Below are positions 8,730-17,077 of a DNA stretch of 64,000 nucleotides, one piece after another. Made by a program: the position numbers and the translations under genes. This DNA is from Desulfolutivibrio sulfodismutans DSM 3696. Lineage in GTDB: Bacteria > Desulfobacterota > Desulfovibrionia > Desulfovibrionales > Desulfovibrionaceae. Below the pieces are notes generated by a model. The model did not search any database. It was given only the letters and a program-made list of their open reading frames with translations, and was not told the origin of the DNA. The DNA lies in assembly GCF_013376455.1 (NCBI RefSeq), contig NZ_CP045504.1, positions 496,001-560,000 on the forward strand, in the 5' to 3' direction. Numbering within the stretch: the stretch's first letter is position 1; every line of letters begins with the position of its first letter.

Positions 8730-10385
8730 GTGAATATCCCCAAAAAACTGTCCCCGACCTCCTACAAGGAGTTCCTGGAAACGTTCTCCCTGGACGTCCC
8801 GGAAGACTACAACTTCGCCTTTGATTTCGTGGATGCCGTGGCCGCCGCCGATCCCGCCCGTGGGGCCATGATCCACATCGGCCCCAAGGGAACCCGGCGC
8901 GACTACGACATGGCCTATTTCAGCCGCGAGTCCAGCCGGATGGCCAACGCCTTCGCCACGCTCGGCATTAAAAGGGGCGACCGGATCATGGTCATCCTGT
9001 ACCGCCGGGTGGAATGGTGGGTGACCTTTCTGGCCCTGGCCAAGATCGGGGCCGTGCCCGTGCCCTCGCCCAACCTCCTGACCCCCCACGACATCGAATT
9101 CCGGGTCAATTACGCCAAGATCAAGGCGGTCATCGCCGAGGATTCCGTCGTGTCCCGGGTCGAGACCGCCCGTGGGGCCTGCCCGGGCCTTACGGTGCTC
9201 ATCCAGGTGGGCCCTGCGCCCTTGCCCGAGGGCTGGGCCTCCTATGCGGAGATCGGCAAGACGGCGGCCACGGACTTTCCGCGTACTCCCGAATCCCCGA
9301 AGCGCGACGATCCGCTGCTGATTTTTTTCTCGTCCGGCACCACGGGCATGCCCAAGATGGTGGTGCATACCAACGCCTACCCCATGGGCCATTTCGTCAC
9401 CGGCGTGTACTGGCACGATCTTTCTCCCGGGGACATCCACCTGACCCTGGCCGATACGGGCTGGGGCAAGGCCGTGTGGGGCAAGTTCTTCGGCCAGTGG
9501 ATGGCCGGGGCCGTGGTTTTCGTGTGGGATTTTCGGGGCAAGTTCGTCCCGGCCGAACTGTTGGACGTGGTGTCCGCCAACAAGGTCAGCTCCTTTTGCG
9601 CCCCTCCCACGGTCTACCGCTTCCTCATCCGCGAGGATCTGTCCAAGTGGGATCTCTCGCACCTGCGCCACTGCACCACGGCGGGCGAACTGTTAAACGA
9701 CAGCGTGTTTCACGCCTGGAAAACGGCCACGGGCATGCCCATCTATGAAGGCTACGGCCAGACCGAAACCTGTCTGCAACTGGCCACCTTCCCGTTTATG
9801 ACCCCCAAGCCCGGGTCCATCGGCCGCCCCACGCCGGGCTGGGATCTGATCCTTTTGGACGAGCACGGCGAGCCGTGCCCCCCGGGGGTGGAAGGGGAGA
9901 TCTGCCTGAAGCTGGCCCCGGGCAGGAACCTGGGCCTTTTCACCGGCTATCTGGACGAGCCGGAGAAGACGGCGAACGTCATGCACGACGGGGTGTATTA
10001 TACCGGCGACAAGGCCTGGATGGACGAGGACGGCTATTTCTGGTTCTTGGGCCGCATTGACGACCTGATCAAAAGCAGCGGCTACCGCATCGGCCCCTTC
10101 GAGGTGGAGAGCGCGCTGATCACCCATCCGGCCGTGATCGAGGCGGCGGTGACCGGCGTGCCGGACCCCGTGCGCGGCCAGGCGGTGAAGGCCACGGTGG
10201 TGTTGTCGTCGGGCTACGAGCCGTCCGACGAGCTGGCCAAGGAACTGCAAAACCATGTGAAGACCGTGACCGCGCCGTATAAATATCCGCGCATCGTGGA
10301 GTTCGTGCCCGAGCTGCCCAAGACCATCAGCGGCAAGATCAAAAGGGCCGAGATCCGCAAGATGGACCTGACCCGGGACATGTAG
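8730..10385 (+). CDS. AMP-forming acyl-CoA synthetase (acetyl/medium-chain type)
   Basis: The 551-residue ANL enzyme resembles the medium-chain acyl-CoA/acetyl-CoA synthetase branch. Motifs: A3 FFSSGTTGMPKMV near residue 195-207, a DTGWGKAVWGKFFGQW segment typical of this branch near 240-255, A5 EGYGQTETCL near 335, A7-A8 YTGDKAWMDEDGYFWFLGR and SSGYRIGPFEVE near 425-460, and the lysine motif KTISGKIKRAEIR near 530. I chose GTG 8730 (preceded by ACGGAG) over a GTG 45 bases upstream that overlaps an unlikely leader. A strong terminator follows. Confidence 0.86.
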   Translation: MNIPKKLSPTSYKEFLETFSLDVPEDYNFAFDFVDAVAAADPARGAMIHIGPKGTRRDYDMAYFSRESSRMANAFATLGIKRGDRIMVILYRRVEWWVTFLALAKIGAVPVPSPNLLTPHDIEFRVNYAKIKAVIAEDSVVSRVETARGACPGLTVLIQVGPAPLPEGWASYAEIGKTAATDFPRTPESPKRDDPLLIFFSSGTTGMPKMVVHTNAYPMGHFVTGVYWHDLSPGDIHLTLADTGWGKAVWGKFFGQWMAGAVVFVWDFRGKFVPAELLDVVSANKVSSFCAPPTVYRFLIREDLSKWDLSHLRHCTTAGELLNDSVFHAWKTATGMPIYEGYGQTETCLQLATFPFMTPKPGSIGRPTPGWDLILLDEHGEPCPPGVEGEICLKLAPGRNLGLFTGYLDEPEKTANVMHDGVYYTGDKAWMDEDGYFWFLGRIDDLIKSSGYRIGPFEVESALITHPAVIEAAVTGVPDPVRGQAVKATVVLSSGYEPSDELAKELQNHVKTVTAPYKYPRIVEFVPELPKTISGKIKRAEIRKMDLTRDM

Positions 10386-10411
10386 CCCCGTCCCGGACCG
10401 CGAAAACGCGG

Positions 10412-10461
10412 CGCCCCCCGTTCCCGGCGGCCTTTGGCCGGGCGGGGGGCGTCTTTTTTTT
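10412..10461 (+). terminator. Intrinsic terminator after the second synthetase gene
   Basis: CGCCCCCCG (10412-10420) pairs with CGGGGGGCG (10443-10451) and is followed at once by TC and eight Ts (10454-10461). A smaller GGCGGCC/GGCCG hairpin fills the loop. It also faces the convergent end of the sigma-54 activator gene. Confidence 0.9.
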
Positions 10462-10500
10462 CGTGGAGTTCCCTGGGACGGCGACCGGCGTCCGCCGGGA

Positions 10501-11874
10501 TCAGGGTTCGGTTATGCCGAAGCGTTTGATCTGGCTCCAGATGGTGGTCCTGGAGATGCCAAGCTGCCGTGCGGCCTCGGATTGGTTGCCCCCGGAGGCG
10601 CGCAGGGCCGCCACCAAGCGTTCTTTGCGGATGGCGTCCAGGTCGCCGACGGCGGAGAGGGGCGGCGTCGACGGCGCGGCCGTCTCCTGGGCGATGTCGC
10701 CCGGCAGGTCATTGGGCTCCAGGACATCGCCCCGACAGGCGATGAAGGCATATTCAAAGGCGCTCTTGAGTTCCCGAACATTCCCCGGCCAGGGATAGCG
10801 CATCAAAACGTCCATGGTCTCGCGGGCGATGCCCTGGATGTTTTTTTTCTCGTATTTCAGCTTGATGCGCCGGAAAAATGCCTCGGCCAAAAGCGGAATG
10901 TCCTCCTTGCGGGCGCGCAGGGGGGGCATTTTGATGGGGATGACGTTGATGCGGTAATAGAAATCCCGCCGAAAGGCCCCCTGGCCGACCAGCGTCGGCA
11001 GATCCCGGTTGGTGGCCGAGATGATCCTGGCCTGGACCGGGATGGGCTGGTTATCCCCCACACGTTCGATGACCCTGTCCTCCAGCACGCGCAGGAGTTT
11101 GACCTGGGTGCTCAGCGGCATGTCGCCGATCTCGTCCAGGAAGATGTCGCCATCGGCCGCCACTTCGAAGCGTCCCGTCCGATTCCGGTGCGCCCCGGTA
11201 TAAGCCCCTTTCACATGTCCGAACAGTTCGCTCTCCAAAAGCGACTCGTTGAGCGCGGCGCAATTCACCTTGATAAACGGCTTGCCGCCGCGGGCGCCTG
11301 CCTTGTGGACGGCAATGGCCGCCAGCTCCTTTCCGGTCCCGCTCTCGCCGTAGATGATGACCGGCGCATCCGATTGCGCGGCGTTGGATATCATGTCGTA
11401 GACCTGGAACATGGCGGGCGAACGGCCGATGAGGCCATGGAACGTGTCTTCCGCCAACAGTTCCCGGCGATAGGTCTCGATCTGCGTTTCCTTCTCCAGC
11501 AGATCGGTCACGTCGGTCATGGTTTCCACCGCCCCGATGACCATACCGGAAGCGTCTTTCAGCACCGATGCGTTCTTGACGATATGGATGACGGAGCCAT
11601 CTTTGCGGGAAATGGCGCATCGCTGTCGTCGCAGTTCCCCTTTTTGAAACATCACGCACCAGTGGCAGCCTTCACTGTCGCGGGCCAGTTCGCAGGAAGT
11701 GCAGTTGATGATCGTGCATGACGACCCCACAAGTTCCTGGCGCGCATAGCCCGTGATCTCCTCCAGGGCGGTGTTGACGGAAACAATCCGCCCCTGGGTG
11801 TCCACAATCATCACCCCGTCCTGGATGGTGTTCACCACCGTGCGCCAATATTCGTCGAGGCCTTGGGTGAGCAT
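10501..11874 (-). CDS. Sigma-54-dependent activator with a cysteine-rich PAS sensor
   Basis: The 457-residue protein has a PAS domain (about 8-125), an AAA+ sigma-54 interaction domain (about 145-375) with Walker A GESGTGKE (176-183), the sigma-54 contact loop GAYTGA (223-228, Tyr for Phe) and Walker B IFLDEIGD (244-251), and a Fis-type helix-turn-helix (about 425-452). The PAS domain carries six cysteines (53, 58, 61, 70, 73, 86) in a CTIINCTSC...CHWC arrangement that could hold an iron-sulfur cluster or metal. It is divergent from the TusA-Hdr operon, whose promoter is a clear sigma-54 site, so it is very probably that operon's activator. Confidence 0.92.
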   Translation of the reverse strand: MLTQGLDEYWRTVVNTIQDGVMIVDTQGRIVSVNTALEEITGYARQELVGSSCTIINCTSCELARDSEGCHWCVMFQKGELRRQRCAISRKDGSVIHIVKNASVLKDASGMVIGAVETMTDVTDLLEKETQIETYRRELLAEDTFHGLIGRSPAMFQVYDMISNAAQSDAPVIIYGESGTGKELAAIAVHKAGARGGKPFIKVNCAALNESLLESELFGHVKGAYTGAHRNRTGRFEVAADGDIFLDEIGDMPLSTQVKLLRVLEDRVIERVGDNQPIPVQARIISATNRDLPTLVGQGAFRRDFYYRINVIPIKMPPLRARKEDIPLLAEAFFRRIKLKYEKKNIQGIARETMDVLMRYPWPGNVRELKSAFEYAFIACRGDVLEPNDLPGDIAQETAAPSTPPLSAVGDLDAIRKERLVAALRASGGNQSEAARQLGISRTTIWSQIKRFGITEP

Positions 11875-11883
11875 GGCAACGTC

Positions 11884-11936
11884 CTGTTCAGTTTTTTAAC
11901 GGTCTGACTGTTCTCAAACATAACACATGAACAGTC
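11884..11936. promoter_or_regulatory. Candidate upstream activator sites for the sigma-54 regulator
   Basis: GACTGTTC (11906-11913) and GAACAGTC (11929-11936) form an 8-bp inverted repeat with a 15-base spacer; a further CTGTTC lies at 11884-11889. The sites are about 120-170 bases upstream of the -24/-12 promoter, the normal range for enhancer-like sites bound by Fis-type activators. Confidence 0.45.
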
Positions 11937-12052
11937 CCAGGACAAGGAAAAGTGGCCACGTCACTCACAGACAGATGGCACAGTCATGAAAAAGATAAGT
12001 TATTAAATGGTGTTAGCATATAAACGGCACGTCATGTCCCAAGGGTGTCAGG

Positions 12053-12069
12053 TTGGCACGCTCCTGGCT
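12053..12069 (+). promoter_or_regulatory. Sigma-54 (-24/-12) promoter of the TusA-Hdr operon
   Basis: The sequence TTGGCACGCTCCTGGCT has the invariant GG (12055-12056) and GC (12067-12068) exactly ten bases apart and matches the -24 consensus TGGCACG perfectly. Transcription would start near 12080, about 30 bases before the first ATG. The divergent activator gene strengthens the call. Confidence 0.82.
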
Positions 12070-12109
12070 ATGGGAGAGATAACTGTTGGTCCACACGAAG
12101 AGCACAAAC

Positions 12110-12619
12110 ATGGTATATGACATGATCCGGTTCGATCTTCGAAATTCCATTACCCCGCTTGTCATTCTTGAAGTCGGGTCCGTCATGGAGAAGATGTCGC
12201 CGGGAGAATCCATTGAAATCGTGTGCGAAGATCAGTCGGTTGTCGATGACTTGCGACGCATACATCATGACTTTGTGTGCATGGGCCTTGGAAATGAAAG
12301 CAGAAAATGCGGCTGTGGATATTTCATTGTCATGGAAAAGAATCCTCAAACAAGGAGCAGCATCATGTCTGATCTCGATCTTTCCTCCATCCAGATCGCC
12401 AACACCTCGGACGCCCGGGGAAGCGCCTGCCCCGGCCCCCTTCTCGAAGCCAAGAAGGGGATCGGCAAGGTCAAGGTGGGCGAGGTGCTGGAGATCTATT
12501 CCAACGACTCGGGAACCCGGACGGACATTCCGGCCTGGGCCGGGAAGGTCGGCCACGAATACCTGGGGATGGTCGCGGCGGAAGGCTACGACAAGCATTT
12601 TATTCGCAGAAAGAAGTAA
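12110..12619 (+). CDS. Double TusA-domain sulfur-carrier-like protein
   Basis: TusA proteins carry persulfide sulfur on the Cys of a CP motif. Residues about 4-75 align with TusA but have ITPLVIL where CPGPLL is expected, so this half lacks the sulfur-carrying Cys. Residues 86-169 are a standard TusA domain with ACPGPLLEAKK. The ATG at residue 86 (base 12365) has its own AAGGAG seven bases upstream, although the frame stays open through it, so both a 169-residue fusion and an 84-residue TusA may be made. I chose ATG 12110; an upstream TTG at 12086 lies almost at the transcription start. It is the first gene of the sigma-54 operon. Confidence 0.72.
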   Translation: MVYDMIRFDLRNSITPLVILEVGSVMEKMSPGESIEIVCEDQSVVDDLRRIHHDFVCMGLGNESRKCGCGYFIVMEKNPQTRSSIMSDLDLSSIQIANTSDARGSACPGPLLEAKKGIGKVKVGEVLEIYSNDSGTRTDIPAWAGKVGHEYLGMVAAEGYDKHFIRRKK

Positions 12620-12630
12620 GCGAGGCGGTC

Positions 12631-13053
12631 ATGGGGAGCCAGACATGCGCGAAGGCGCAGGACAAGATTCTTCTTCTCGCCACGGAAAGCTGCGCATACC
12701 CCGGAGCGGACTCGGTGGGACAGGCCCACGCCTCGTATCCCGCCAATGTCTACGTCCTCAAGGTAAAGGCCCCGGTGTTGTTTCCCGAGAAGTTCTACCT
12801 TGATTGCTTCAGAAAGGGGATCGGCGGCATCATCATCATGTCCTGCGGCGAGGAATGCCCCTACGAGGGGGCGTACAAGGCCATGGCCAAGCGGTTGGAC
12901 CGCGTCTACGAACTCATGAAGGAGGAAGGCCTGGATATCCGCAGGCTGCGCCTGACCGCGATCTGTACCGTGTGCAACAGGGCCTTTCTCAACGAAGTCA
13001 ATCAAATGAATCAGATCGTCCACGAATTGAACCCGCCGGTTCAGGCGCAATAG
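12631..13053 (+). CDS. MvhD-like iron-sulfur protein
   Basis: The 140-residue protein matches the MvhD/HdrA-associated [2Fe-2S] family that passes electrons to or from HdrA-type flavoproteins. Cysteine motifs are SCAYPGADS (about residues 20-28), MSCGEECPYEGAY (about 70-82) and TAICTVCNR (about 110-118). In Qmo systems this domain is fused to the C-terminus of QmoB; here it is a separate gene. It lies 11 bases after the TusA-domain gene and before the first HdrA gene, so it is probably a subunit of the same complex. Confidence 0.8.
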   Translation: MGSQTCAKAQDKILLLATESCAYPGADSVGQAHASYPANVYVLKVKAPVLFPEKFYLDCFRKGIGGIIIMSCGEECPYEGAYKAMAKRLDRVYELMKEEGLDIRRLRLTAICTVCNRAFLNEVNQMNQIVHELNPPVQAQ

Positions 13054-13124
13054 GGAATCGGACGGACATTTAAAAGACGCGCGTGGCCGCTACCGCGAGT
13101 CACGCGCGTGTTCGGGGGCAACAC

Positions 13125-14453
13125 ATGGACTCATCGAAGAACGCTGTATTTGACGCCGTGGTCATCGGCGGCGGAATCGCCGGACTGCAATCGGCCCTGG
13201 ATCTGGCCGGTCAGGGATACAAGACGGCTGTGGTAGAGAAAGACGCCTCCATCGGGGGGAAAATGATCCGTCTTTCGAAGGTTTTTCCGACACTTGACTG
13301 CGCCAGTTGCATCACCACGCCGAAGATGGCGGCGGCGGCGCACCATGATAATATCACGCTCTATACCTGTTGCGACGTGCAACGGGTTGAGAAAAACGCG
13401 GCAGGCGTGTCTGTTTCGATGATCCAGCGGCCGAGATACGTGGACATCGACAAGTGTATCGGCTGCCGGAAGTGCGAATACAACTGCCCAGTTCTGGTTC
13501 CCGATGCCGAGCAGGGGGGATTTTCCGGGCGCAAAGCCATCCGTATTCCGTTTTCCAACGCCATTCCGCAAAAGGCGCTTCTGGATGTGGAACACTGCAT
13601 GTTGTGCGGAAAATGCGCCGACGTCTGTCCCACCAAGGCCATCCGCTACGACCAAAAGCCCGAACCGCTGGCGATTCAGGCCAAAACGGCCATCCTGGCC
13701 ACTGGATACGAGTTGTCGTCTGTGACGGGCAAGCCGCAGTACGGCAATGGGGACATCCCCAACGTCATCGATTCCTTGCAGATGGAGCGCCTGCTCGCTC
13801 CCCATGGCCCCTACGGCAGGGTGCTGCGTCCCTCGGACGGCATGATCCCCGACTCCATCGCCTACGTGCAGTGCGCCGGTTCCCGGGATGCGAGCATGGG
13901 CGTCCCCTATTGCTCGCGGTTTTGCTGCATGTACGCCGTCAAGCAGGCCATGCTGCTGTCCGGATCCCTGCCCCTGGCGGATATCACCATCTATTATATG
14001 GACATCCGGGCCTTCGGGAAAAACTACGAGCAGTTTTATCAAAACGCCAAGGCCATGGGCATCGAATTCGTCAAGGCCAAGGTCGCGTCCCTGGACGCGG
14101 GCCAGGGCGGCGCGGTGACCGTGCGCTACGAGGACCAGACGGGCGAGGGCGCGACCTCCAGGGACCATGACCTGGTGGTGCTGTCCATGGGCGTGCTGCC
14201 CGGCTTTGCCCCCGGAGGGGTCTGTCCCGTGGGCCTTGGGCCGGACGGCTTCATCCAGTCCGTTCTGCCCAAGATGTCGCCTGCCGTGACCGACATGGAC
14301 GGCGTTTTCGTGGCCGGTGTGGCGGCCGGTCCCAAGGATATCGTGGACACCATCACCGAGGCCGGTGCGGCGGCGATGGAGGCCGCGAAGTATCTGACCG
14401 CGCTTTCGGGAAAGGCCCCGGGAGCGGCCAACAAGGAGTCGGCCCATGAGTGA
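13125..14453 (+). CDS. QmoA-like HdrA flavoprotein
   Basis: The 442-residue FAD protein has the dinucleotide site GGGIAG at residues 15-20, the HdrA cysteine motif PTLDCASC (55-62), an inserted two-cluster ferredoxin module (CIGCRKCEYNCP at 111-122 and CMLCGKCADVCP at 158-169) and the YCSRFCCMYA motif further on. The short form with these features resembles QmoA and the thioredoxin-reductase-like core of HdrA. It would take electrons through its clusters to or from flavin. ATG 13125 fits the family start; a GTG 42 bases upstream adds an unlikely leader. It overlaps the next gene by eight bases. Confidence 0.86.
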   Translation: MDSSKNAVFDAVVIGGGIAGLQSALDLAGQGYKTAVVEKDASIGGKMIRLSKVFPTLDCASCITTPKMAAAAHHDNITLYTCCDVQRVEKNAAGVSVSMIQRPRYVDIDKCIGCRKCEYNCPVLVPDAEQGGFSGRKAIRIPFSNAIPQKALLDVEHCMLCGKCADVCPTKAIRYDQKPEPLAIQAKTAILATGYELSSVTGKPQYGNGDIPNVIDSLQMERLLAPHGPYGRVLRPSDGMIPDSIAYVQCAGSRDASMGVPYCSRFCCMYAVKQAMLLSGSLPLADITIYYMDIRAFGKNYEQFYQNAKAMGIEFVKAKVASLDAGQGGAVTVRYEDQTGEGATSRDHDLVVLSMGVLPGFAPGGVCPVGLGPDGFIQSVLPKMSPAVTDMDGVFVAGVAAGPKDIVDTITEAGAAAMEAAKYLTALSGKAPGAANKESAHE

Positions 14454-16383
14454 GCCAGAACGCGCAAAAACCCCGGACTCCGGGGAACAGGCCAAGGTCG
14501 GGGTGTACATCTGCTACTGCGGCGGGAACATCTCTGATCATGTGGATGTGGAGAAGGTCCGGGAGCGCATGGAGAAGACGCCGGGCGTCGCCGTGGCCAG
14601 GACCAACATGTTCATGTGTTCGGACCCGGGCCAGGAACTCATCATGGAGGATCTGCGCCAGGGCCGCATCAACCGGGTGGTGGTGGCCTCCTGCGCCCCG
14701 AGCCTGCACGAATCGACCTTTCGCTCGGCCATCGCCCGGGCCGGGGGAAATCCCTACCAATACGAGCACGCCAACATCCGCGAACAGGTCAGTTGGGTGC
14801 ATCACGGCCAGGCGGCCACGGACAAGGCCAGCCGCCTGATCGCGGCGGCCACGGGCAAGGCCCGCACCCTGATCCCCCTGGAGCCCATCCGGGTTACGGC
14901 CCTGCGCCATGCCGTGGTCATCGGCGGCGGCATCGCGGGCATGCGTGCGGCCCTGGATCTGGCGGCCATGGGGGTGCGGGTGGCCCTGGTGGAAAAGACC
15001 CCCTATCTGGGCGGCGGCGTGTCCCGGCTTGTCCGGCTGGCCCCCACCGGAGAGGACGCCGCCCACCTGGTGTCCACGTTGGCCGGGCGGGTTCTGGACA
15101 ACCCGGACATCACCGTCCACGCCGGGTCCGCCGTGACGTCCTTTGGGGGGTATGTCGGCAACTTTTCCCTGGAAGTCTCACCGCTTCCCGGGGCCAGCGC
15201 ACCGGACGGCCAGACCTGGCCCGGGGGGTATGTCCCGGGCAAGGGCGTCCTGGTTCCCCCGTCCCCGGACAGGGCGCAGGTCACCCTGCAAACCGGGGTG
15301 GTCGTCCTGGCCACGGGATTCGCCTCCTACACCCCCCGGCCCGGTGAATACGGGTACGGCGAGAACACGGAAGTGGTCACCCTGCCGGATCTGATCCAAA
15401 AGATCGGCGGCCTTGAAGAACAACGCGGCGGCACGCTGGTCCTCGACGGCCGACCCATCCGCAGCATGGCGCTTATCCATTGCGTGGGCAGCCGCCAGAT
15501 TCCCGGCATTCATGAGGAGGACGAGCACGGCCACCTCAATGAGCACTGTTCCCGGGTCTGCTGCACCTCGGCCATCAACACGGCCAACGCCATCCGCGAG
15601 GCCTGTCCGCAGACCAGCGTCTACGAGCTGTATCGGGACATCCGGACCTATGGCCGGGGCCAGGAGGAGCTGTACGCCAAGGCCTCGGGCAACCGGGTGG
15701 TGTTCATGCGTTTTGGCGCCGACCAGGCGCCGGTGGTGCAGCGCGGCGCGCCGGGCAGCAGCCATCCCCTGAAGGTGACGGTCACGGACCAGTTGACCTT
15801 TGGCGAGGAGTTGGAGGTGCCCGTGGATCTGGTCGTTTTGGCCACGGGCATGGAGCCCGGGCCCGTGGCCGATCTGGTGGAGATGCTCAAGCTGCCGGTG
15901 GGGGCGGATCGGTTTCTCCTGGAAACCCATCCCAAGCTGCGCCCGGTGGAATTGCCCATCGCCGGCATCTTCCTGGCCGGAACCTGCCAGGCCCCCATGG
16001 ATGCGGGCGAGACCTGCAACGCGGCCTCGGCCGCCGCCGTCAAGGCCGTGTCGCTTTTGAGCAAGGGCTATGTGGAGCTCGACCCCTTCGTGGCCGAGGT
16101 CGATGTGCGCCGCTGCACAGGGACCGGGGCCTGCGTCGAGGCCTGCCTGAATCCGGGGGCCATCGCCCTGGAGACCATGGACCTCGACGGCAAGCCGGTC
16201 ACCCGGGCCCGGGTGACCCCGGCCCTGTGCCTGGGCTGCGGCGCGTGCGTGGCCGTGTGCCCCGAAAACGCCATCGACATCAACGGATGGACCCTCGCCC
16301 AGTACGAGGCAATGGTGGACATGATCGTCTCCGATGCCGTGTGCGAGGATTCGGGCGCGGTCCCCGAAACGGTCGGCGCATGA
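14446..16383 (+). CDS. QmoB-like HdrA flavoprotein
   Basis: This 645-residue protein has the HdrA N-terminal domain (VGVYICYCGGNISDHVDV, about residues 18-35), FAD site GGGIAGMRAALDL (about 162-174), CVGSR and CSRVCC motifs in the centre, and a C-terminal ferredoxin. It lacks the PTLDC-type cysteine motif and the inserted ferredoxin, which are present in its neighbour, so the pair divides HdrA features as QmoA and QmoB do. The first C-terminal cluster motif reads CTGTGACVEAC, with Thr where the second Cys should be; the last cluster CLGCGACVAVCP is complete. It probably forms a heteromer with the preceding flavoprotein. Confidence 0.85.
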   Translation: MSEPERAKTPDSGEQAKVGVYICYCGGNISDHVDVEKVRERMEKTPGVAVARTNMFMCSDPGQELIMEDLRQGRINRVVVASCAPSLHESTFRSAIARAGGNPYQYEHANIREQVSWVHHGQAATDKASRLIAAATGKARTLIPLEPIRVTALRHAVVIGGGIAGMRAALDLAAMGVRVALVEKTPYLGGGVSRLVRLAPTGEDAAHLVSTLAGRVLDNPDITVHAGSAVTSFGGYVGNFSLEVSPLPGASAPDGQTWPGGYVPGKGVLVPPSPDRAQVTLQTGVVVLATGFASYTPRPGEYGYGENTEVVTLPDLIQKIGGLEEQRGGTLVLDGRPIRSMALIHCVGSRQIPGIHEEDEHGHLNEHCSRVCCTSAINTANAIREACPQTSVYELYRDIRTYGRGQEELYAKASGNRVVFMRFGADQAPVVQRGAPGSSHPLKVTVTDQLTFGEELEVPVDLVVLATGMEPGPVADLVEMLKLPVGADRFLLETHPKLRPVELPIAGIFLAGTCQAPMDAGETCNAASAAAVKAVSLLSKGYVELDPFVAEVDVRRCTGTGACVEACLNPGAIALETMDLDGKPVTRARVTPALCLGCGACVAVCPENAIDINGWTLAQYEAMVDMIVSDAVCEDSGAVPETVGA

Positions 16384-16402
16384 GCGAACAAGGAGCAATC
16401 CC

Positions 16403-16720
16403 ATGAGTCACAACATATCCGATACGCCTGTTTCCAAGGAAATATTGAAGGCCCTGCGGGCCGAACGCAAGGACTGGATCGCCGGGGCCGCGGCCCTGGC
16501 CCGGGAGAACAAGAAGGCCCGAAAGGCCGTCATGGAACGTCTGGCGGCCGCAAGCGCCACGGTCCCGGAAATCGCCGAAGCCACGGGACTTGCCCCGGAC
16601 GCGGCGCTGTGGATGGTGGCCAGCCTGAAAAAGTTCGGCGAGGTCGTGGAGGCGGAGAAGGACGGCAGCTTTTACCGCTACGCGTTGGCTGCCGAGGCGG
16701 CGCAGGCCCAGGAAGCCTAA
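16403..16720 (+). CDS. Small winged-helix-like protein within the Hdr operon
   Basis: The 105-residue protein is helical and basic at its N-terminus; residues about 50-95 (ATVPEIAEATGLAPDAALWM with a following KKFGEVVEAEKDG wing) read like a winged helix-turn-helix. AAGGAG precedes ATG 16403. Its position between the QmoB-like and HdrC genes, in step with the others, argues for a role in the complex or in its control. It contains no cysteine, so it does not bind a cluster. DNA binding is inferred from the fold only. Confidence 0.55.
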   Translation: MSHNISDTPVSKEILKALRAERKDWIAGAAALARENKKARKAVMERLAAASATVPEIAEATGLAPDAALWMVASLKKFGEVVEAEKDGSFYRYALAAEAAQAQEA

Positions 16721-16774
16721 CGCGGTTTTTAGGACCTGTTCCGAGACCGAATGTGTCAGGGAAGGAGAAACGTC

Positions 16775-17077
16775 ATGACCGGAGTCAACCCGGAATTCAT
16801 CAAGCGCCTTGAACCGTTGAGCGCGGACCTCGGCTCGGCCTGCTTCAACTGCGGGACATGTGCGGCGATATGCCCACTGATTTCCGAGCATTTTCCGCGA
16901 AAAATGATTCGCTACGTGCAGATCGGCGCCCAGGATCGGATTTTGGAACAGGCCCAGGAGCTGTGGCGCTGCCTGCACTGCGGCCTGTGCACCCAGACCT
17001 GCCCGCGCGGGGCAAACCCCGGCGAGGTCATTTTGACGCTCAAGCGGTTTGTGACGGCCGCCTGGAGGAAGTCCTGA
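16775..17077 (+). CDS. hdrC: HdrC-like double [4Fe-4S] protein
   Basis: The 100-residue protein has two classic clusters, CFNCGTCAAICP (about residues 22-33) and CLHCGLCTQTCP (about 65-76), the layout of HdrC, which wires HdrA to HdrB. GGAAGGAG precedes ATG 16775. Its TGA overlaps the ATG of the HdrB-like gene by one base (TGATG), indicating coupled translation and a 1:1 partner. Confidence 0.85.
   Translation: MTGVNPEFIKRLEPLSADLGSACFNCGTCAAICPLISEHFPRKMIRYVQIGAQDRILEQAQELWRCLHCGLCTQTCPRGANPGEVILTLKRFVTAAWRKS

Noticed and set aside
12086-12109. TTG 12086 as start of the TusA-domain gene
   Set aside because: It lies about six bases after the expected sigma-54 start, leaving no room for a ribosome site.
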